From assembly GCA_903895695.1 (NCBI GenBank), contig CAITUY010000076.1:30624-94623 (forward strand): a stretch of 64,000 nt of DNA, read 5' to 3'. The DNA comes from an uncultured bacterium (lineage in GTDB: Bacteria; Verrucomicrobiota; Kiritimatiellia; CAIKKV01; CAITUY01). The translations under genes and the position numbers were made by a program. The number at the start of each line of letters is the position of its first letter. Position 1 is the stretch's first letter. Positions 38,401 to 48,339 of the stretch are shown piece after piece. The notes under the pieces were generated by a model that had not been told where the DNA came from, ran no database searches, and saw nothing but the letters and a program-made list of their open reading frames with translations.

Positions 38401-38663
38401 AAGGCACGGTTCGTCTGTACCAGCGAGGGCATTGCCAATCGCAAGACCTTCCGTAGTGCATCTTCTCGCGCCTCGTCTGGAATAACTGGGTTCAGGCCCC
38501 GAATGGCCTCACGCAAGCGCCCGACTAGCACCACATCGCCAAAGGTATCCCGTTCTGCCGCCGGTTCACCGGGCGCGAGGTGCGGGCCATGGCCGACGGC
38601 ATAACCCAGTTCCCCAAACCAGGTCAGGGCAGCGTCTTCGACGATGGATTCGTTGAGGGACAT
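35448..38663 (-). CDS. hsdR: Type I restriction endonuclease R subunit (HsdR)
   Basis: A 1071-residue motor-nuclease. The PD-(D/E)XK site is Asp143, Glu157 and Lys159 ([15 protein letters not shown]). Walker A is TQGSGKS at about 323-329, DEAH is at 429-432 ([14 protein letters not shown]), and further SF2 helicase motifs follow ([44 protein letters not shown] sequence near residue 690). It would translocate and cut DNA lacking HsdM methylation, in complex with HsdS and HsdM. It starts 7 bases after the unknown 594-residue gene, in one leftward operon. Full length and intact. Confidence 0.92.
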   Translation of the reverse strand: MSLNESIVEDAALTWFGELGYAVGHGPHLAPGEPAAERDTFGDVVLVGRLREAIRGLNPVIPDEAREDALRKVLRLAMPSLVQTNRAFHRMLRDGVEVEYPRPDGSIAGDHVRLVDFADADANDWLVVNQFTVIEGTNNRRPDIVVFVNGLPLALLELKNAVDEDATVWTGYAQFQTYKAEIPSLLQYNALLVASDGVQARVGSLTANQEWFKVWRTIDGEGDAPKTALELEVMVRGVFERQRFLDLLHHFIAFEEDPDTGAINKIIAGYHQFHAVNAAVTETVRASGMGQRGVVKDGPGTYWAGRMHGGKPGDRRAGVVWHTQGSGKSFSMLFYAARIIRHPAMQNPTLVVLTDRNDLDDQLFGQFLRCHDILGQTPVQTESRDQLRELLAVASGGVVFTTIQKFMPETKGERFEKLSDRRNIVVIADEAHRSQYEFGSHVVKRKDGTSYIAHGLAVNMRDALPNASFIGFTGTPIEKADANTRAVFGDYISIYDIQRSVADKATVPIYYESRIAKLGLNAAELPKIDQEFEEITEGEELTHKERLKTKWAALEALVGDPKRIALLAVDMVAHFEKRLDAMNGKAMVVCMSRRICVDLYNALIKLRPAWASAKDDDAEAERGKDCVVKVVMTGGADDGPEWQPHIRNKDKRRKLANRFKDSKDPFRIVIVRDMWLTGFDAPCLHTMYADKPMQGHGLMQAIARVNRVFRDKPGGLVVDYLGLADQLRRALATYTESGGKGSPTYDTRQAIAVMLEKHGVAGDMLHGLKWSKWTTGTSAQRLALIPAGQERILAQDDGKQRFVQVVTELSRAFALCAASDEATAIRDDVSYFQAIQAALNKQTGGSRKTPEQLDAAVRQLVSKAITTDGQVIDVFTAAGLPKPDISILSDQFLAEVRGLKHKNVAAELLEKLLKDELKVRAKHNLVQSQLFSEKLKKTLNAYHNRAIATQEVIEELIKLAKEMDAAAKRGDALGLTDDEVAFYDALAANGSAVKAMGDDKLKVIAAELITQVRKSVTIDWTLRESARARIRVMVKRILNKYGYPPDPQEEAVKTVLQQAEMLCADWAVEPG

Positions 38664-38670
38664 GCGTCTG

Positions 38671-40455
38671 TTAGGGGCTCGAGACTCGGAATACCCGCAG
38701 CCCTTCCCGCACCTTCAGAGCTTCAGCGTCCCATGGAACCCCTACGGGGTCTCCGATGCTTGCACTGTCTACGGCCTGGTCTCTTACTCGAAGAGAATCT
38801 GCTCTGGCCTCCTCAAATGTGACTGGAAACTCAACCGCGATGAGTTCACCGCGCTTCAATTCGCCCTGCTCTAGTACGACGCCGAATTTGTCCGTCCACA
38901 CCTTCGCAACCTTACCGATGAACTGGTAGTGCCCTGGCACCACAGAGATCCTCCCCTTTTTGTAGAACAGTGGCCGCACGTGCTCACTCTTCCACGCGAG
39001 TCTCTGGAAATTGGTGACGCACCGGTAGAGGTCCCACGCAGTCATCAGGCCCAGACTACGCTCCTCAGATGCATCAATCAGTTCTTTGCGGAATGGCATT
39101 GCGTTTTCACGGTCTAACGGCGGCAGGTATCGTTGGTGGTTGATGATCGAGAGCCCGATGATGTCCGTCCGCCCTTGCTCTCGCATCCTAATAGCAGCAT
39201 GTTTATCGGCCTGAAATGCATCTTCGTCACTGGGGAAGCCTCCAATGCCCTTGATATCGACAATTAGCGTGGGGCTCTGGTCAGCGATCTGCAAATCCTC
39301 CCGACGACTCTTGCCTTCACGATCGCGCTCGGCGTCGACATCAATGACTTTTGCAAACCCCAAGACCGAAAGAGCCTTCTTTACTGCGTCAACTAGTTCC
39401 GCATCCGTGCCAATGAGGAGAGTATGGACCCAGCCATTTGCTTCACGCTCCCTGGCGAGTTCTTCATCAAGGAGGCGTATGTCTTGCTTCGCTTTTTTCT
39501 CAACCTCGCGCTGCTTGGCTTTTATTTCAAGTATGCGGGGAAGTTCGTATTCCGGTCGATGCGTCCACTTGCCACGCTCGATATGAGGAAACAGGTGGGG
39601 GGCGGTTTCAGGCAACACCGTCGTGAACAGTTCCGATAGAAACCTTGTTTTGTCCTGGATCTGAGGAAGAACAATTACCGAACCGTGGCCCGCGCGGCAA
39701 CGGGCTACTGCAACCGGGTCCCCAAACTTGCTTACCGCCAGTGTCTCCCAGTTGCCATCTGACCGATATCCACCGTTAAGCGTACACGTGAAATGGCCGC
39801 CCGCGAGAAATTCCGCCAGCAGACGCACAAGTGGGGAGTCAGTCTTGACGCTCTGCATTTCAGTGCCGTGGTCATCGCGCACCTCCATATCAGCCACCTC
39901 TGACAGAATGGCCCACACGTCGCGCATACACGGCCGCTCGTCATAGATATTGTTATCACTCGACCTGGCTATCTGGATCTCGATTCCGGTTTTCCTGTCG
40001 GCAAACAAGACAAAAACGCCTCCGGCCGAGTGAATACGGTCGAAGGGGTGCTGAAGTGTGAATGCCGTTCGGACCCGGGGATCGATAAACCCCTTATCAC
40101 ACTTGCCCCACAAATCCGGTTCCCCGGCAGGCCTGTGCTTCTCTCCCTGAGGACTTGACGCCGGGTCACCGTAACTCAGATCGATGACGACGATGTCCTG
40201 TTCAGTATGGTTTGGCGTATCTCCTTCACCAATCAATGCTTGGTACCCGCTACTCTTGGCAACCTTATATGGCCTTCCTATACTCCCAACACTCACATTG
40301 AAACCCTTTGCACGAAGCACCGTCGAGGCAGATTCTGGCAAGTCCAAGAACAGTACTTTCGGCTTCGGATATTTCAATTGGGGCACGCTCTCTCCCTCGA
40401 CTGACTGTTCGGTAGCAGCGCTCCGCTCTCTTCCTTGTTTAGAAAATATGGCCAT
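38671..40455 (-). CDS. Unfamiliar multidomain protein inside the hsd operon: Rossmann-like, PD-(D/E)XK-like and EF-Tu-domain-2-like
   Basis: A 594-residue soluble protein not recognised as a known family. Residues 33-100 read as alternating alpha/beta ([20 protein letters not shown]). Residues 308-342 are strongly coiled-coil-forming ([24 protein letters not shown]). Residues 343-440 resemble a restriction-endonuclease fold: [22 protein letters not shown], then RREDLQ, then LIVDIKG, giving a D-(x)n-D-x-K pattern. Residues 505-590 resemble the translation-factor domain-2 barrel ([34 protein letters not shown]). It starts 4 bases after hsdS and ends 7 bases before hsdR, in the same frame direction. 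An accessory defence or modification role is inferred only. Confidence 0.6.
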   Translation of the reverse strand: MAIFSKQGRERSAATEQSVEGESVPQLKYPKPKVLFLDLPESASTVLRAKGFNVSVGSIGRPYKVAKSSGYQALIGEGDTPNHTEQDIVVIDLSYGDPASSPQGEKHRPAGEPDLWGKCDKGFIDPRVRTAFTLQHPFDRIHSAGGVFVLFADRKTGIEIQIARSSDNNIYDERPCMRDVWAILSEVADMEVRDDHGTEMQSVKTDSPLVRLLAEFLAGGHFTCTLNGGYRSDGNWETLAVSKFGDPVAVARCRAGHGSVIVLPQIQDKTRFLSELFTTVLPETAPHLFPHIERGKWTHRPEYELPRILEIKAKQREVEKKAKQDIRLLDEELAREREANGWVHTLLIGTDAELVDAVKKALSVLGFAKVIDVDAERDREGKSRREDLQIADQSPTLIVDIKGIGGFPSDEDAFQADKHAAIRMREQGRTDIIGLSIINHQRYLPPLDRENAMPFRKELIDASEERSLGLMTAWDLYRCVTNFQRLAWKSEHVRPLFYKKGRISVVPGHYQFIGKVAKVWTDKFGVVLEQGELKRGELIAVEFPVTFEEARADSLRVRDQAVDSASIGDPVGVPWDAEALKVREGLRVFRVSSP

Positions 40456-40459
40456 GTCG

Positions 40460-41767
40460 TTAGCTCCGATTGGATACTTCGCCGCTCAGGAGTTTCGGCA
40501 GCAACATGTCGCGCAGATTGGCGAGGGTGCGGGATTGGTACAGACTGGCGCGGATTTGGTGGAACAGTGGCGCCACCTGTTCATCGAAGGCGAGCAGAAT
40601 CTCCTTTGGCGCGAGGAGAACGTTTGTCGCCTCGAAGGTGCTCGTGGTAATGGTGTCAAAGATGGAACCATGCCCGCCTTGGACCAGACGTTCAATGAAA
40701 TGGCGGGCGTTACAGTAAAGAACGAAGGGCGTACCAAGTTGTGAACTCAAAGCGTAGCAAGTTTGGTTCATCGCCATCGAGTTAGCAAGCAGCGTCAACC
40801 GTCCCGTTGTCGCACCCCGCGCAACAACGACCGTCGATAGGGTCGGGATGATCTTTGTAGAACTCTCGTCAACACCCAGGCGAGTGATCATTCGCTCAGT
40901 GGTTACGAGGAACGCCTCGCCACATTGAGAAACATCCTTGGCGCTAGCCCATGGAACATCACCGCCCCAGTATGCGGGCACGTCAGTCCTTGGCGTGCCA
41001 CCACTCAAGAGGTCTGCTTGGCGAAGGATTGATCCGACTTCCCACCCCTGCGGGATTGGGCCGAGCGATGAGTCTTTGAATGTCGAAGGGAACAGAGCGG
41101 CTGTGTCTTTGTCCAACCCGGCAGGCCGGCGACCGTCCATCTTGGCGCGGACGGGGTCGAAATCCACGAACCAACTCTGGAACAGTGCCCGCGCCATTGC
41201 CTCCAGCGTCGCATTCATCCGCCGGTTCAACTCGATCTTGTCGTCGAGAGTGCCGAGGATGTGCGCGATACGTTTCTGTTCGGCGAGGGGTGGGATACGA
41301 ACGGGAATTGGGTAGATGAAATTCCGGTTGAGAGATGGTTGAGCACTGCCCGAGTTGTAGCGCGAGAAGTCAATCAATTTGAGAAAGTAGAAGGCGAAAC
41401 GCGGATCGTTGCCTTTGAAATCGGTTACGTAGAGGGCAGTGTTGTGCGGCCAGTAGTCCGTTGAACTGTAGTGAACTTGCCCGAAGGACGCGCCACTTCG
41501 GCCAATGACAATACCAGGTCCTTTGGCCAATGCCGTATCATGAAACCCATTCTGTCCGGCTGAGCCCATGACCGGAACCCGACCGATAGCACGTTCAGGT
41601 TCGGTTAGGTCGTGGCCTCGTTGCAGGGCTACGAACTCCCCGAGAGTTGCATCACGCCAGTCGTCCGATATTGTTGCTACGCCTTCAAGGTTGTCATGCT
41701 GAATTGGTCTGCTTACGGTTAGGTCGACTTGTCGACCGACCGCCAAACGTCTTCGTGGATACTTCAC
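40460..41767 (-). CDS. hsdS: Type I restriction-modification specificity subunit (HsdS)
   Basis: About 435 residues with two target-recognition domains (one around 25-180, one around 255-410), each followed by a long conserved helix (LAEQKRIAHILGTLDDKIELNRRM, then the closing SRTLANLRDMLLPKLLSGEV). These helices separate the two half-site readers. HsdS fixes the DNA sequence read by HsdM and HsdR. The start is uncertain: an in-frame ATG at 41812 lies inside a terminator hairpin, while a GTG at 41767 has GGAGGG about eight bases upstream and is preferred. It is the first gene of the hsdS-unknown-hsdR block. Confidence 0.85.
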   Translation of the reverse strand: MKYPRRRLAVGRQVDLTVSRPIQHDNLEGVATISDDWRDATLGEFVALQRGHDLTEPERAIGRVPVMGSAGQNGFHDTALAKGPGIVIGRSGASFGQVHYSSTDYWPHNTALYVTDFKGNDPRFAFYFLKLIDFSRYNSGSAQPSLNRNFIYPIPVRIPPLAEQKRIAHILGTLDDKIELNRRMNATLEAMARALFQSWFVDFDPVRAKMDGRRPAGLDKDTAALFPSTFKDSSLGPIPQGWEVGSILRQADLLSGGTPRTDVPAYWGGDVPWASAKDVSQCGEAFLVTTERMITRLGVDESSTKIIPTLSTVVVARGATTGRLTLLANSMAMNQTCYALSSQLGTPFVLYCNARHFIERLVQGGHGSIFDTITTSTFEATNVLLAPKEILLAFDEQVAPLFHQIRASLYQSRTLANLRDMLLPKLLSGEVSNRS

Positions 41768-41785
41768 GAAGTCAGCCCTCCGGAC

Positions 41786-41839
41786 AAAAAAAGACCCGCC
41801 GAGAGATAGCATGCCTTGCGGCAGAGGCCCGGCGGGTTT
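41786..41839 (-). terminator. Rho-independent terminator between the four-helix-bundle gene and hsdS
   Basis: Read leftward, an ACCCGCCG arm (41830-41837) and a CGGCGGGT arm (41794-41801) form an eight-base perfect GC-rich stem with a 28-base loop that can hold a small inner hairpin, followed at once by seven T residues (41786-41792). This is a canonical intrinsic terminator for transcripts coming from hsdM and the four-helix-bundle gene. It lies directly upstream of hsdS, so hsdS would need readthrough or its own promoter. Confidence 0.55.
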
Positions 41840-41987
41840 GCTGGAAAGACTATAGACTCAGCCAGGCTCCCGCGCCAACTAGAAACCGACGCATGATCAA
41901 TTGCCATTGGCCGTTCCGTCAGCATCGTTTTCGGGCGCTGGTTCCGTTTGGCGACTTCCGCAATTCCCGCATATTTCGCACACCAAA

Positions 41988-42014
41988 GGGACAGAAAGGA
42001 CAGCAGGGACAAAG
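41988..42014. repeat. Short 9-base tandem repeat (three units)
   Basis: Three imperfect nine-base units, GGGACAGAA, AGGACAGCA and GGGACAAAG, run head to tail. They lie between the four-helix-bundle gene stop and the terminator, in the only sizeable non-coding gap inside the hsd island (41840-42052). No gene was recognised in that gap. Short purine-rich repeats such as this often mark insertion or rearrangement sites; that reading is tentative. Confidence 0.4.
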
Positions 42015-42052
42015 GGATTTCGGGCAGGAGCCACCGTCGAACTTGTGGCGCA

Positions 42053-42703
42053 TCAGGTGGCATACGGGTTGTTTCCTTGCTGTCGGGCGCGAACGGCCAA
42101 TCGGGCGCGACTCATGCGCTCGCGCAAACCACCTTCCTTGAGGAAGTCCTGCTCCAACCGGCGAAGTTGCTGATCCAGCAGGTAGTTGGTGAGGCGAATG
42201 AGCCCAATAAGCACATTCGCTGCTATGGCAGGGTCGCCGTGCTCGATGCCCTTCTTGAACGTTTCGTAATTGGCGTTGGACTGGCGATTGAGTTCGCGCA
42301 GGCGCTGGGTGTACGGATGGTCCTTAGCCCATTCCTCCAAGTTTCGGACGCGCAGAAAATCACGGTAATCTTCAAGGAGTTCTTCCAGACTTGCGCGGGC
42401 CACGTTCGTGAGTTTCAGTTCGGTTTCCTTGGACGTGCCACTAGCCTGGCTGCCTTCGAGGATGTTCTGTTTGCCTGAGCGGGCGGCCTGCACCATCTGG
42501 TCGTGGGTGCGAGATCGCCTGTCCACGAAACGGTCACAGAAACGAACGGTGCCGTCATAAACGATGCGGGCCTTCTGGAAAGAGATCAGGTGTTCATAGC
42601 CACCATGAGTCGGGATAAAGCCTTCAGACTCAGGCAGCCTCGCTAGCGGTACCGCACCCTTTGTGCGCGTCGTTTGCGTCGCTTGGGTCCCTTTCTCAGG
42701 CAT
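42053..42703 (-). CDS. Four-helix-bundle protein (23S-rRNA-intervening-sequence-like, suffix-domain type)
   Basis: A 216-residue protein. The core ([43 protein letters not shown], and long amphipathic helices) matches the four-helix-bundle family related to proteins encoded in 23S rRNA intervening sequences. The extended C-terminus ([26 protein letters not shown]) fits the subfamily with a 'suffix' domain. Its function is unknown. It overlaps the end of hsdM by eight bases, so it is coupled to it, and separates hsdM from hsdS. Confidence 0.7.
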   Translation of the reverse strand: MPEKGTQATQTTRTKGAVPLARLPESEGFIPTHGGYEHLISFQKARIVYDGTVRFCDRFVDRRSRTHDQMVQAARSGKQNILEGSQASGTSKETELKLTNVARASLEELLEDYRDFLRVRNLEEWAKDHPYTQRLRELNRQSNANYETFKKGIEHGDPAIAANVLIGLIRLTNYLLDQQLRRLEQDFLKEGGLRERMSRARLAVRARQQGNNPYAT

Positions 42704-44267
42704 ACCCCAACCCCTTCAAGTTGACTTTTATGGCGGCTTCCAGCTTCGCGGACTCGGCGAACTGGGCGTTCAATTCGGCGACCAAGCGGGGCATCTTCTC
42801 CTCGAAGGGGTCGCCATCGTCCTCGACTTCCTCGGCGCCCACATAGCGGCCTGGCGTGAGGACGTGGCCGTGCGTGGCGATCTCGGCGGTGGTGGCAGAT
42901 TTGCAGAAGCCGGCCACATCCGCGTACTTGCCTGCTCCCTTCTCCCCACGCCAGGCGTGGTAGGTCGTGACCATCTTGGCGAGGTCGGCTTCCGTCAGTT
43001 CGCGGTGGACACGGTCGGTGAGGGTACCGAGTTTGCGGGCGTCAATGAAGAGAGTCTGGTTGCGGCGGTCCCGCAAATAGCGCGTGCGCGGAGCGCCCGC
43101 GCCACCTTTGTCCTTCGTCAGGAACCAGAGGCATACCGGGATCTGTGTGCTGTAAAAAAGCTGGCCCGGGAGGGCGACCATGCAGTCCACGAGGTCGGCC
43201 TCGATGATAGCACGACGGATGTCACCCTCGCCGGACTGGTTCGAAGACATGCTGCCGTTGGCGAGTACGAAACCGGCCATGCCGCGGGGCGCCAAGTGGT
43301 GGATGAAATGCTGTACCCAGGCGAAGTTGGCATTGCCCTTGGGCGGGACGCCAAATTGCCAACGCACATCATCGTCCTTGCGAAACCAGTCGGAGTCATT
43401 GAAGGGGGGATTGGCCAGCACGTAATCGGCGCGGAGGTCGGGATGCAGGTCGCGCCGGAAGGTGTCGGCCTGTTCGAGGCCGAAGTCCGCTTCGATGCCG
43501 CGCAGTGCGAGGTTCATGACGGCCAGGCGCCGCGTGGTGGCGTTGCTTTCCTGCCCGTAAATGGCGATATCGCCCAGCCGGCCGCCGTGGGCTTCCACGA
43601 ACTTCTCCGATTGCACAAACATCCCGCCGGACCCGCAGCACGGGTCATAAATGCGGCCCTTGTAGGGGGCCAACATCTCGACGAGCAGCCGAACAATACA
43701 GGACGGCGTGTAGAACTGACCGCCGTTCTTGCCTTCCGCGCTGGCGAACATGGTCAGGAAATACTCGTAGACGCGGCCGAGAATGTCCTTGGCACGATTC
43801 TCCTTGTCGCCGAGACCGATGGTGCCAATCAGGTCAATGAGTTCGCCGAGGCGCTGCTTGTCGAGGGCCTGACGGGCATAATCCTTGGGGAGCACGCCCT
43901 TGAGGCGTGGGTTGTCGCGCTCAATGGCGACCATGGCGTCATCGACGATCTTGCCGATGGTCGGTTGTTTGGCACTGTTCTGGAGGTAGTTCCAGCGAGC
44001 CGCGGGCGGCACCCAGAAAACGTTCTCGGCCTTATACTCGTCCTGGTCTTCGGGATTGGCGCCCTTGTAGTCGCCTTTGCCGGCCACCAGTTTGGCGTGG
44101 TGTTCCTCGAACGTGTCGGAGATGTACTTCAGGAAAATGAGCCCCAGGACGACGTGTTTGTACTCCGCCGCGTCCATGTTGTTGCGGAGTTTGTCGGCGG
44201 TCAGCCAGAGTTTGGCCTCAAATCCGAGGTTGGCGGTGTTGCTCTGCTTCGCGCTCGTCTTTGCCAT
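42696..44267 (-). CDS. hsdM: Type I restriction-modification methyltransferase subunit (HsdM)
   Basis: A 523-residue N6-adenine methyltransferase. SAM-binding motif I is [10 protein letters not shown] at about 208-217 and catalytic motif IV is NPPF at 286-289. The N-terminal helical region ([28 protein letters not shown]) is typical of HsdM and binds HsdS. It would methylate the site chosen by HsdS, protecting host DNA. A TTGACA promoter lies about 120 bases upstream. The gene overlaps the four-helix-bundle gene by eight bases. Confidence 0.92.
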   Translation of the reverse strand: MAKTSAKQSNTANLGFEAKLWLTADKLRNNMDAAEYKHVVLGLIFLKYISDTFEEHHAKLVAGKGDYKGANPEDQDEYKAENVFWVPPAARWNYLQNSAKQPTIGKIVDDAMVAIERDNPRLKGVLPKDYARQALDKQRLGELIDLIGTIGLGDKENRAKDILGRVYEYFLTMFASAEGKNGGQFYTPSCIVRLLVEMLAPYKGRIYDPCCGSGGMFVQSEKFVEAHGGRLGDIAIYGQESNATTRRLAVMNLALRGIEADFGLEQADTFRRDLHPDLRADYVLANPPFNDSDWFRKDDDVRWQFGVPPKGNANFAWVQHFIHHLAPRGMAGFVLANGSMSSNQSGEGDIRRAIIEADLVDCMVALPGQLFYSTQIPVCLWFLTKDKGGAGAPRTRYLRDRRNQTLFIDARKLGTLTDRVHRELTEADLAKMVTTYHAWRGEKGAGKYADVAGFCKSATTAEIATHGHVLTPGRYVGAEEVEDDGDPFEEKMPRLVAELNAQFAESAKLEAAIKVNLKGLGYA

Positions 44268-44389
44268 GGCGTCCTCTATCGGGTCCGGCGGCGAATGGGC
44301 AGAGCGTGTGTGCGGGGATCAGGGTACCGGGCAATCACATTCGGTCACTGACACACCCCCTGCGAATCATCGCACTATGGTCAGTTGCG

Positions 44390-44417
44390 ACGATAACAGG
44401 GCGATTTGCGGTGTCAA
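44390..44417 (-). promoter_or_regulatory. Sigma-70-type promoter for hsdM
   Basis: Read leftward, TTGACA (44412-44417), a 16-base spacer, then TATCGT (44390-44395). The -35 box is perfect and the -10 box matches four of six consensus positions. It sits between tRNA-Pro and hsdM and leaves a leader of about 120 bases. The -35/-10 style agrees with the promoter-like boxes before the two tRNA genes. Confidence 0.5.
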
Positions 44418-44458
44418 TGCTTCCCTTGGATTGAGGACGGGGTCCCAAGGTTTCGAAT

Positions 44459-44535
44459 TGGTCGGGCCGATGAGATTTGAACTCATGACCTTTTGCACCC
44501 CAAGCAAACGCGCTACCAGTCTGCGCTACGGCCCG
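44459..44535 (-). tRNA. tRNA-Pro (GGG)
   Basis: A 77-nt tRNA on the minus strand with encoded ACCA end. The acceptor arms CGGGCCG and CGGCCCG pair perfectly. The anticodon stem TTTGC/GCAAA encloses a TTGGGGT loop, giving anticodon GGG for proline. The T arm ATGAG/CTCAT encloses TTCAAAT. It lies immediately upstream (in the leftward sense) of the hsd island, a common integration context. Confidence 0.93.
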
Positions 44536-44555
44536 ACATCTCAGGTGAGGGCCGC

Positions 44556-44584
44556 AACGTATCACCTGTCTCCCCCACCGTCAA
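44556..44584 (-). promoter_or_regulatory. Promoter of tRNA-Pro
   Basis: Read leftward, TTGACG (44579-44584), 17-base spacer, TACGTT (44556-44561), ending 20 bases before the tRNA 5' end. The -35 is near-consensus; the -10 is weak. Confidence 0.45.
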
Positions 44585-44698
44585 GGGACGAAAACTTCTT
44601 TCGCCGGCTCCTTCTTTTGTGTTGTCTTTCAGGCCGATTTTGACAGAGTCACAGCGACTTGGTGACGCGGCGGGCATGCCGCAGCGCCCGCGACCATC

Positions 44699-46729
44699 AT
44701 GAGCGAAACCGACAAACCGCAGGATTCGACGCGAAAGCGTACCTACGCGCGCAACCTCGGCCATCGTTTGGACGCCCTGTCCATTGCCCTCAAAAACTTC
44801 GACGAGGATCACCAGACCGCCGACATGGCGCGCCGGCTCCTGGCCTCGATCCGCGCCTCCAGCGACCTGAATGGCATGGAAAGCCTGGCGGCCGCGGCGC
44901 GGCGGGCCGAGGAAGCCCCGCCCTTCGAACTGGCCGCCCGCCTTCGCGAATTGATCACGCTCATGCGGCTCGAGATTTCACGCCGGGGCGTCAGCATCCA
45001 AACCGTACTCGTCGTCTCCTCGGATGCCGAGCTCGTCAAGAACCTCACGGCGGCTCTCGAGGCCCGGGCCAGGCGCGTGGTCACGGCCACGACCACGCAG
45101 CAGGCCCTCCAGGTGCTGGCCACCCAGGATATCGCGCACATGGTGGTCGATTTCGTACTCACCGGCCAGGATGGACGCACCCTTATCGCCGCCGTGCGTT
45201 CCACCCCCGCCACCGCAGCCCTCCCCGTGGTCGCGATCGTCCCGAAACTTCTCGAGGGTGTCAAGGACATGAGCCTCGTGCAGGCGGCCGACGGCTACTT
45301 CGAAAAGCCGGTCAATGCCGGCGAAGTCGTCGACTACCTCACGTTCCACCTCAAGCGGGGACACGAACGCGGGCGCGAGTCGCGCCGCGATCCGCTGACC
45401 GGCCTCCTCAACCGGGCCGCTTTCCGCGAGACCTACACCGAGATCCTGACGAACCGGCAGGACCCCACCGAACCGCTGACGCTCACCGTTCTCGGTATCA
45501 ACCGCTTCGATGACCTCTCCCAGGAGTGCGGCCCGGTCGTGCGCGACGAACTCATCCGCCAACTAGGCTCGGTCCTCTCGGGCTCCTTCCGCGCCACCGA
45601 TATCGTTGCCCGGTGGGGTGTTTCGGAGTTCGCCGTCATGCTGCCGGGTGAGGATCACTACGGGGGCACGCGCGCCATCGAAAAAGTCCTGGCCGTCCTC
45701 AACCGCCAAAAAGTGACCACTCCGGGCGGCAAGGCGATCTCGGTTTCGGTGTGCGCCGGCCTCACCGTCATAACCGGTTCGCCAAGCGTGGACGAGGCGC
45801 TCGAACGGGCCGACCACTTCCTGTACGCCGCGTACTACATGCACACCGGGCCGTCGACGGTCAGCCCCATCGTATCGGACGTCACCCAGGCCATCCGCCG
45901 CACGGACCGCGTGGGGCTGTGCGTGGCTGACCCCAACATGCTGCGGGCCATGCAACAGTTTCTCGAGCGCGACAATTTCGAGGTACAGTCGTTCGCCACG
46001 GCCGACGAGGCGCTCCGCGAGTTGCCGCGCCAGCGCATTCATCTGGTTGTGCTCGACGACGAAACGCCCGGCGACGGCGCGTTCAAAATCCTGCAGACCG
46101 TTCGCGCTTTACCGCGCTACAACCGCGTCCCGGTGGTCATGCTGGTCACCGGCGAGGCCAGTATCGTTCGCGCCCTGGAACTCGGAGCCAACGACTACGC
46201 CATCAAGCCGTTCCCGGCCGCCGCGTTCATCACGCGCGTGCGGCGCATCCTGCGCCATGGCGCGAAAGCCCGGGAATCGGCCCAGTTGACCGTGCTGATC
46301 GTCGATCACGAAATCCCGCAACTGCTTGTGGCCGGCACGGCCCTGCACCAGCAGGGCGGCTGCCGCGTGCTGCTCGCCAAAGGCGCGCGCGACGGCCTGC
46401 GCCGCCTCACGGATGTGATGCCCGATGTGCTCGTGCTCGACATGCACATGCCCGACTTCACAGGGACGGACTTCCTCAAGATGATCCCGCTCCTGCCCAA
46501 GCTGCGCAAGATGGAGATCGTCCAGGCCTCCGAGTCGCCCCGCTTTGCGGGATTGTCCAGCGATGTGTTCAAAATTCGCGGCCGCGTGACGCGCCCCTAC
46601 AAGCCCGGCACGTTCATTCAGGAAATCCGCCAGTTGATCACGCTGCCGGCCGCCGAGGATGATTCGGACAACGTCGACCAGGAATCCATCGAGACGGAAA
46701 TCCAGCGGATCCTCACCCAGCGGACTTGA
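44699..46729 (+). CDS. Multi-receiver regulator with degenerate GGDEF domain (REC-GGDEF-REC-REC)
   Basis: A 676-residue cytoplasmic signalling protein. The N-terminal 95 residues are helical and Hpt-like but lack an obvious phospho-His. Receiver 1 spans about 101-218 (phospho-acceptor Asp151). A GGDEF-type domain follows (DPLTGLLNR at 231), but the signature is RWGVSEF (305-311) instead of GG(D/E)EF, and the metal-binding strand reads GINRFDDL, so cyclase activity is unlikely. Receivers 2 and 3 follow at about 404-520 (Asp453/454) and 530-650 (Asp581). It lies 70 bases upstream of a sigma-54 activator on the same strand. A phospho-relay scaffold or c-di-GMP-related sensor is inferred. Confidence 0.75.
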   Translation: MSETDKPQDSTRKRTYARNLGHRLDALSIALKNFDEDHQTADMARRLLASIRASSDLNGMESLAAAARRAEEAPPFELAARLRELITLMRLEISRRGVSIQTVLVVSSDAELVKNLTAALEARARRVVTATTTQQALQVLATQDIAHMVVDFVLTGQDGRTLIAAVRSTPATAALPVVAIVPKLLEGVKDMSLVQAADGYFEKPVNAGEVVDYLTFHLKRGHERGRESRRDPLTGLLNRAAFRETYTEILTNRQDPTEPLTLTVLGINRFDDLSQECGPVVRDELIRQLGSVLSGSFRATDIVARWGVSEFAVMLPGEDHYGGTRAIEKVLAVLNRQKVTTPGGKAISVSVCAGLTVITGSPSVDEALERADHFLYAAYYMHTGPSTVSPIVSDVTQAIRRTDRVGLCVADPNMLRAMQQFLERDNFEVQSFATADEALRELPRQRIHLVVLDDETPGDGAFKILQTVRALPRYNRVPVVMLVTGEASIVRALELGANDYAIKPFPAAAFITRVRRILRHGAKARESAQLTVLIVDHEIPQLLVAGTALHQQGGCRVLLAKGARDGLRRLTDVMPDVLVLDMHMPDFTGTDFLKMIPLLPKLRKMEIVQASESPRFAGLSSDVFKIRGRVTRPYKPGTFIQEIRQLITLPAAEDDSDNVDQESIETEIQRILTQRT

Positions 46730-46799
46730 ACGCGGCCCGGGCTTATGCTATAGACCCACCCTCGGTGACGGCGCGGCGCCGTCCGGAAGGAACTGCCCC

Positions 46800-48335
46800 G
46801 TGGACAAACGCGAATCGCTTGAGCTCAGCGTCCTCTATCGAATCTCCCAGGCCATGGCCCACCGGCGGGACATCACCGCCATGCTCCAGGAAGTCTTCGA
46901 CATCATGGAGAAGGACATGGGCATGTCGTACGGCACGCTCACCCTGCGGCGCCCGGACACGGACGTGTTCGTGATCGAGGCGGCGCGCGGGCTCAACGCC
47001 GACGAGCTCCGCCGCGGCCAGTACAAGGTCGGCGAAGGCATCACGGGCACGGTCGCCCAGACGGGCAAACCCGAAATCGTGTCCGACATCGGCAAGGATC
47101 CCCGGTTTCTCAACCGAACGCGTTCGCGCAAGAGCGTGAAGGTCGCCTTCGTCTGCGTGCCGATCGTGAACCAGCGCCAGACCATCGGCACCATCAGCAT
47201 CGACCGGCCCGCGGCCGACGAGGAGACGCTGGGCAAAGACTGCGAGTTCCTGAGCCTGGTCGCCAACCTGCTGGCCGAAGCCGTCGGCAGCATCCGCGAG
47301 CAGATCGCCGAGCAGGAGAGCCTCAAGGCCGAAAACGAACGCCTGCGCCGCCAGCTCGACGACCGCTACCAGCCCAACAACATCGTCGGGAATTCAAAGA
47401 TCATGCGGGCGATCTACGAGCAGATCGCCCAGGTCGCCGACAGCACCGCGACCGTGTTAATTCGCGGCGAGTCCGGGACCGGCAAGGAACTCATCGCCCG
47501 GGCCATCCATTACAGCAGCCCGCGCCGCAACATGGTCTTCATCAGCGTCAACTGCGCCGCGCTGCCCGAGAACCTGATCGAAAGCGAACTCTTCGGCCAC
47601 GAGAAAGGCTCCTTCACCGGCGCCTCGGCCCTGCGCAAGGGCCGTTTCGAGCTGGCCAACGGCGGCACGTTGTTCCTGGACGAGATCGGCGACATTTCAC
47701 CCGCCGTCCAGGTGCGGTTGCTGCGCGTCTTGCAGGAGCGGCAGTTCGAGCGCGTCGGCGGCGACAAGACGCTCACCGTCAACGTCCGCATGATCGCCGC
47801 CACCAGCCGGAATCTCGAGGATGCCATCAAGTCCGGTCGCTTCCGCGAGGATCTCTACTACCGGCTGAACGTCTTCCCCATCCACCTGCCCCCGCTGCGT
47901 GAGCGCCGCTCCGACATCCTGCTGCTGGCCGACCATTTCCTGCAGAAGTACAACGCCGCCTACGGTAAACACGTCAAGCGCATCTCGACCACGGCGATCA
48001 ACATGATGATGGCCTACCACTGGCCCGGCAACGTGCGCGAACTGGAAAACTGCCTCGAACGCGCGGTGCTCACCACGACCGATGATGTCGTCCACGGCTA
48101 CACGCTGCCGCCGTCCCTGCAGACCAGCGAAGCGACCCACACGGGAATCCTGCCCGAGGAGGGTGCAAGCCTGGAGACCATGGTTGAATCGTTCGAGCGG
48201 GAGATCATCATCGACGCGCTGAAACGCCACCGGGGCGTGGCCGCCTCGGCCGCGCGGCACCTGCAGACCACGCAGCGGATCATCAACTACCGGATCAAGC
48301 ACCTGGGGATCAGCCCCAAGGATTACCGGCAGTAG
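46800..48335 (+). CDS. Sigma-54-dependent transcriptional activator, GAF-AAA-Fis type (NifA-like)
   Basis: A 511-residue activator. A GAF sensor domain occupies about 20-165. The AAA+ domain has Walker A GESGTGKE (223-230), the sigma-54-contact loop GSFTGA (270-275, with Ser where GAFTGA is usual) and Walker B FLDEIGD at about 292-298. A C-terminal Fis-type helix-turn-helix ([26 protein letters not shown]) closes the protein. The start is a GTG at 46800 with AAGGA about eight bases upstream. It would remodel sigma-54 RNA polymerase at enhancer-dependent promoters in response to a small ligand. Architecture matches NifA, but no nitrogenase genes are in the window, so the regulon is unknown. 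Confidence 0.85.
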   Translation: MDKRESLELSVLYRISQAMAHRRDITAMLQEVFDIMEKDMGMSYGTLTLRRPDTDVFVIEAARGLNADELRRGQYKVGEGITGTVAQTGKPEIVSDIGKDPRFLNRTRSRKSVKVAFVCVPIVNQRQTIGTISIDRPAADEETLGKDCEFLSLVANLLAEAVGSIREQIAEQESLKAENERLRRQLDDRYQPNNIVGNSKIMRAIYEQIAQVADSTATVLIRGESGTGKELIARAIHYSSPRRNMVFISVNCAALPENLIESELFGHEKGSFTGASALRKGRFELANGGTLFLDEIGDISPAVQVRLLRVLQERQFERVGGDKTLTVNVRMIAATSRNLEDAIKSGRFREDLYYRLNVFPIHLPPLRERRSDILLLADHFLQKYNAAYGKHVKRISTTAINMMMAYHWPGNVRELENCLERAVLTTTDDVVHGYTLPPSLQTSEATHTGILPEEGASLETMVESFEREIIIDALKRHRGVAASAARHLQTTQRIINYRIKHLGISPKDYRQ

Positions 48336-48339
48336 ACGG

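Noticed and set aside
41764..42063. A 99-residue minus-strand frame between the four-helix-bundle gene and hsdS
   Set aside because: It crosses the terminator hairpin and the 9-base repeat and has no recognisable domain.
46659..46799. Extending the sigma-54 activator start to an upstream in-frame codon
   Set aside because: The extension overlaps the previous gene, has no domain, and the GTG at 46800 has a good ribosome binding site.
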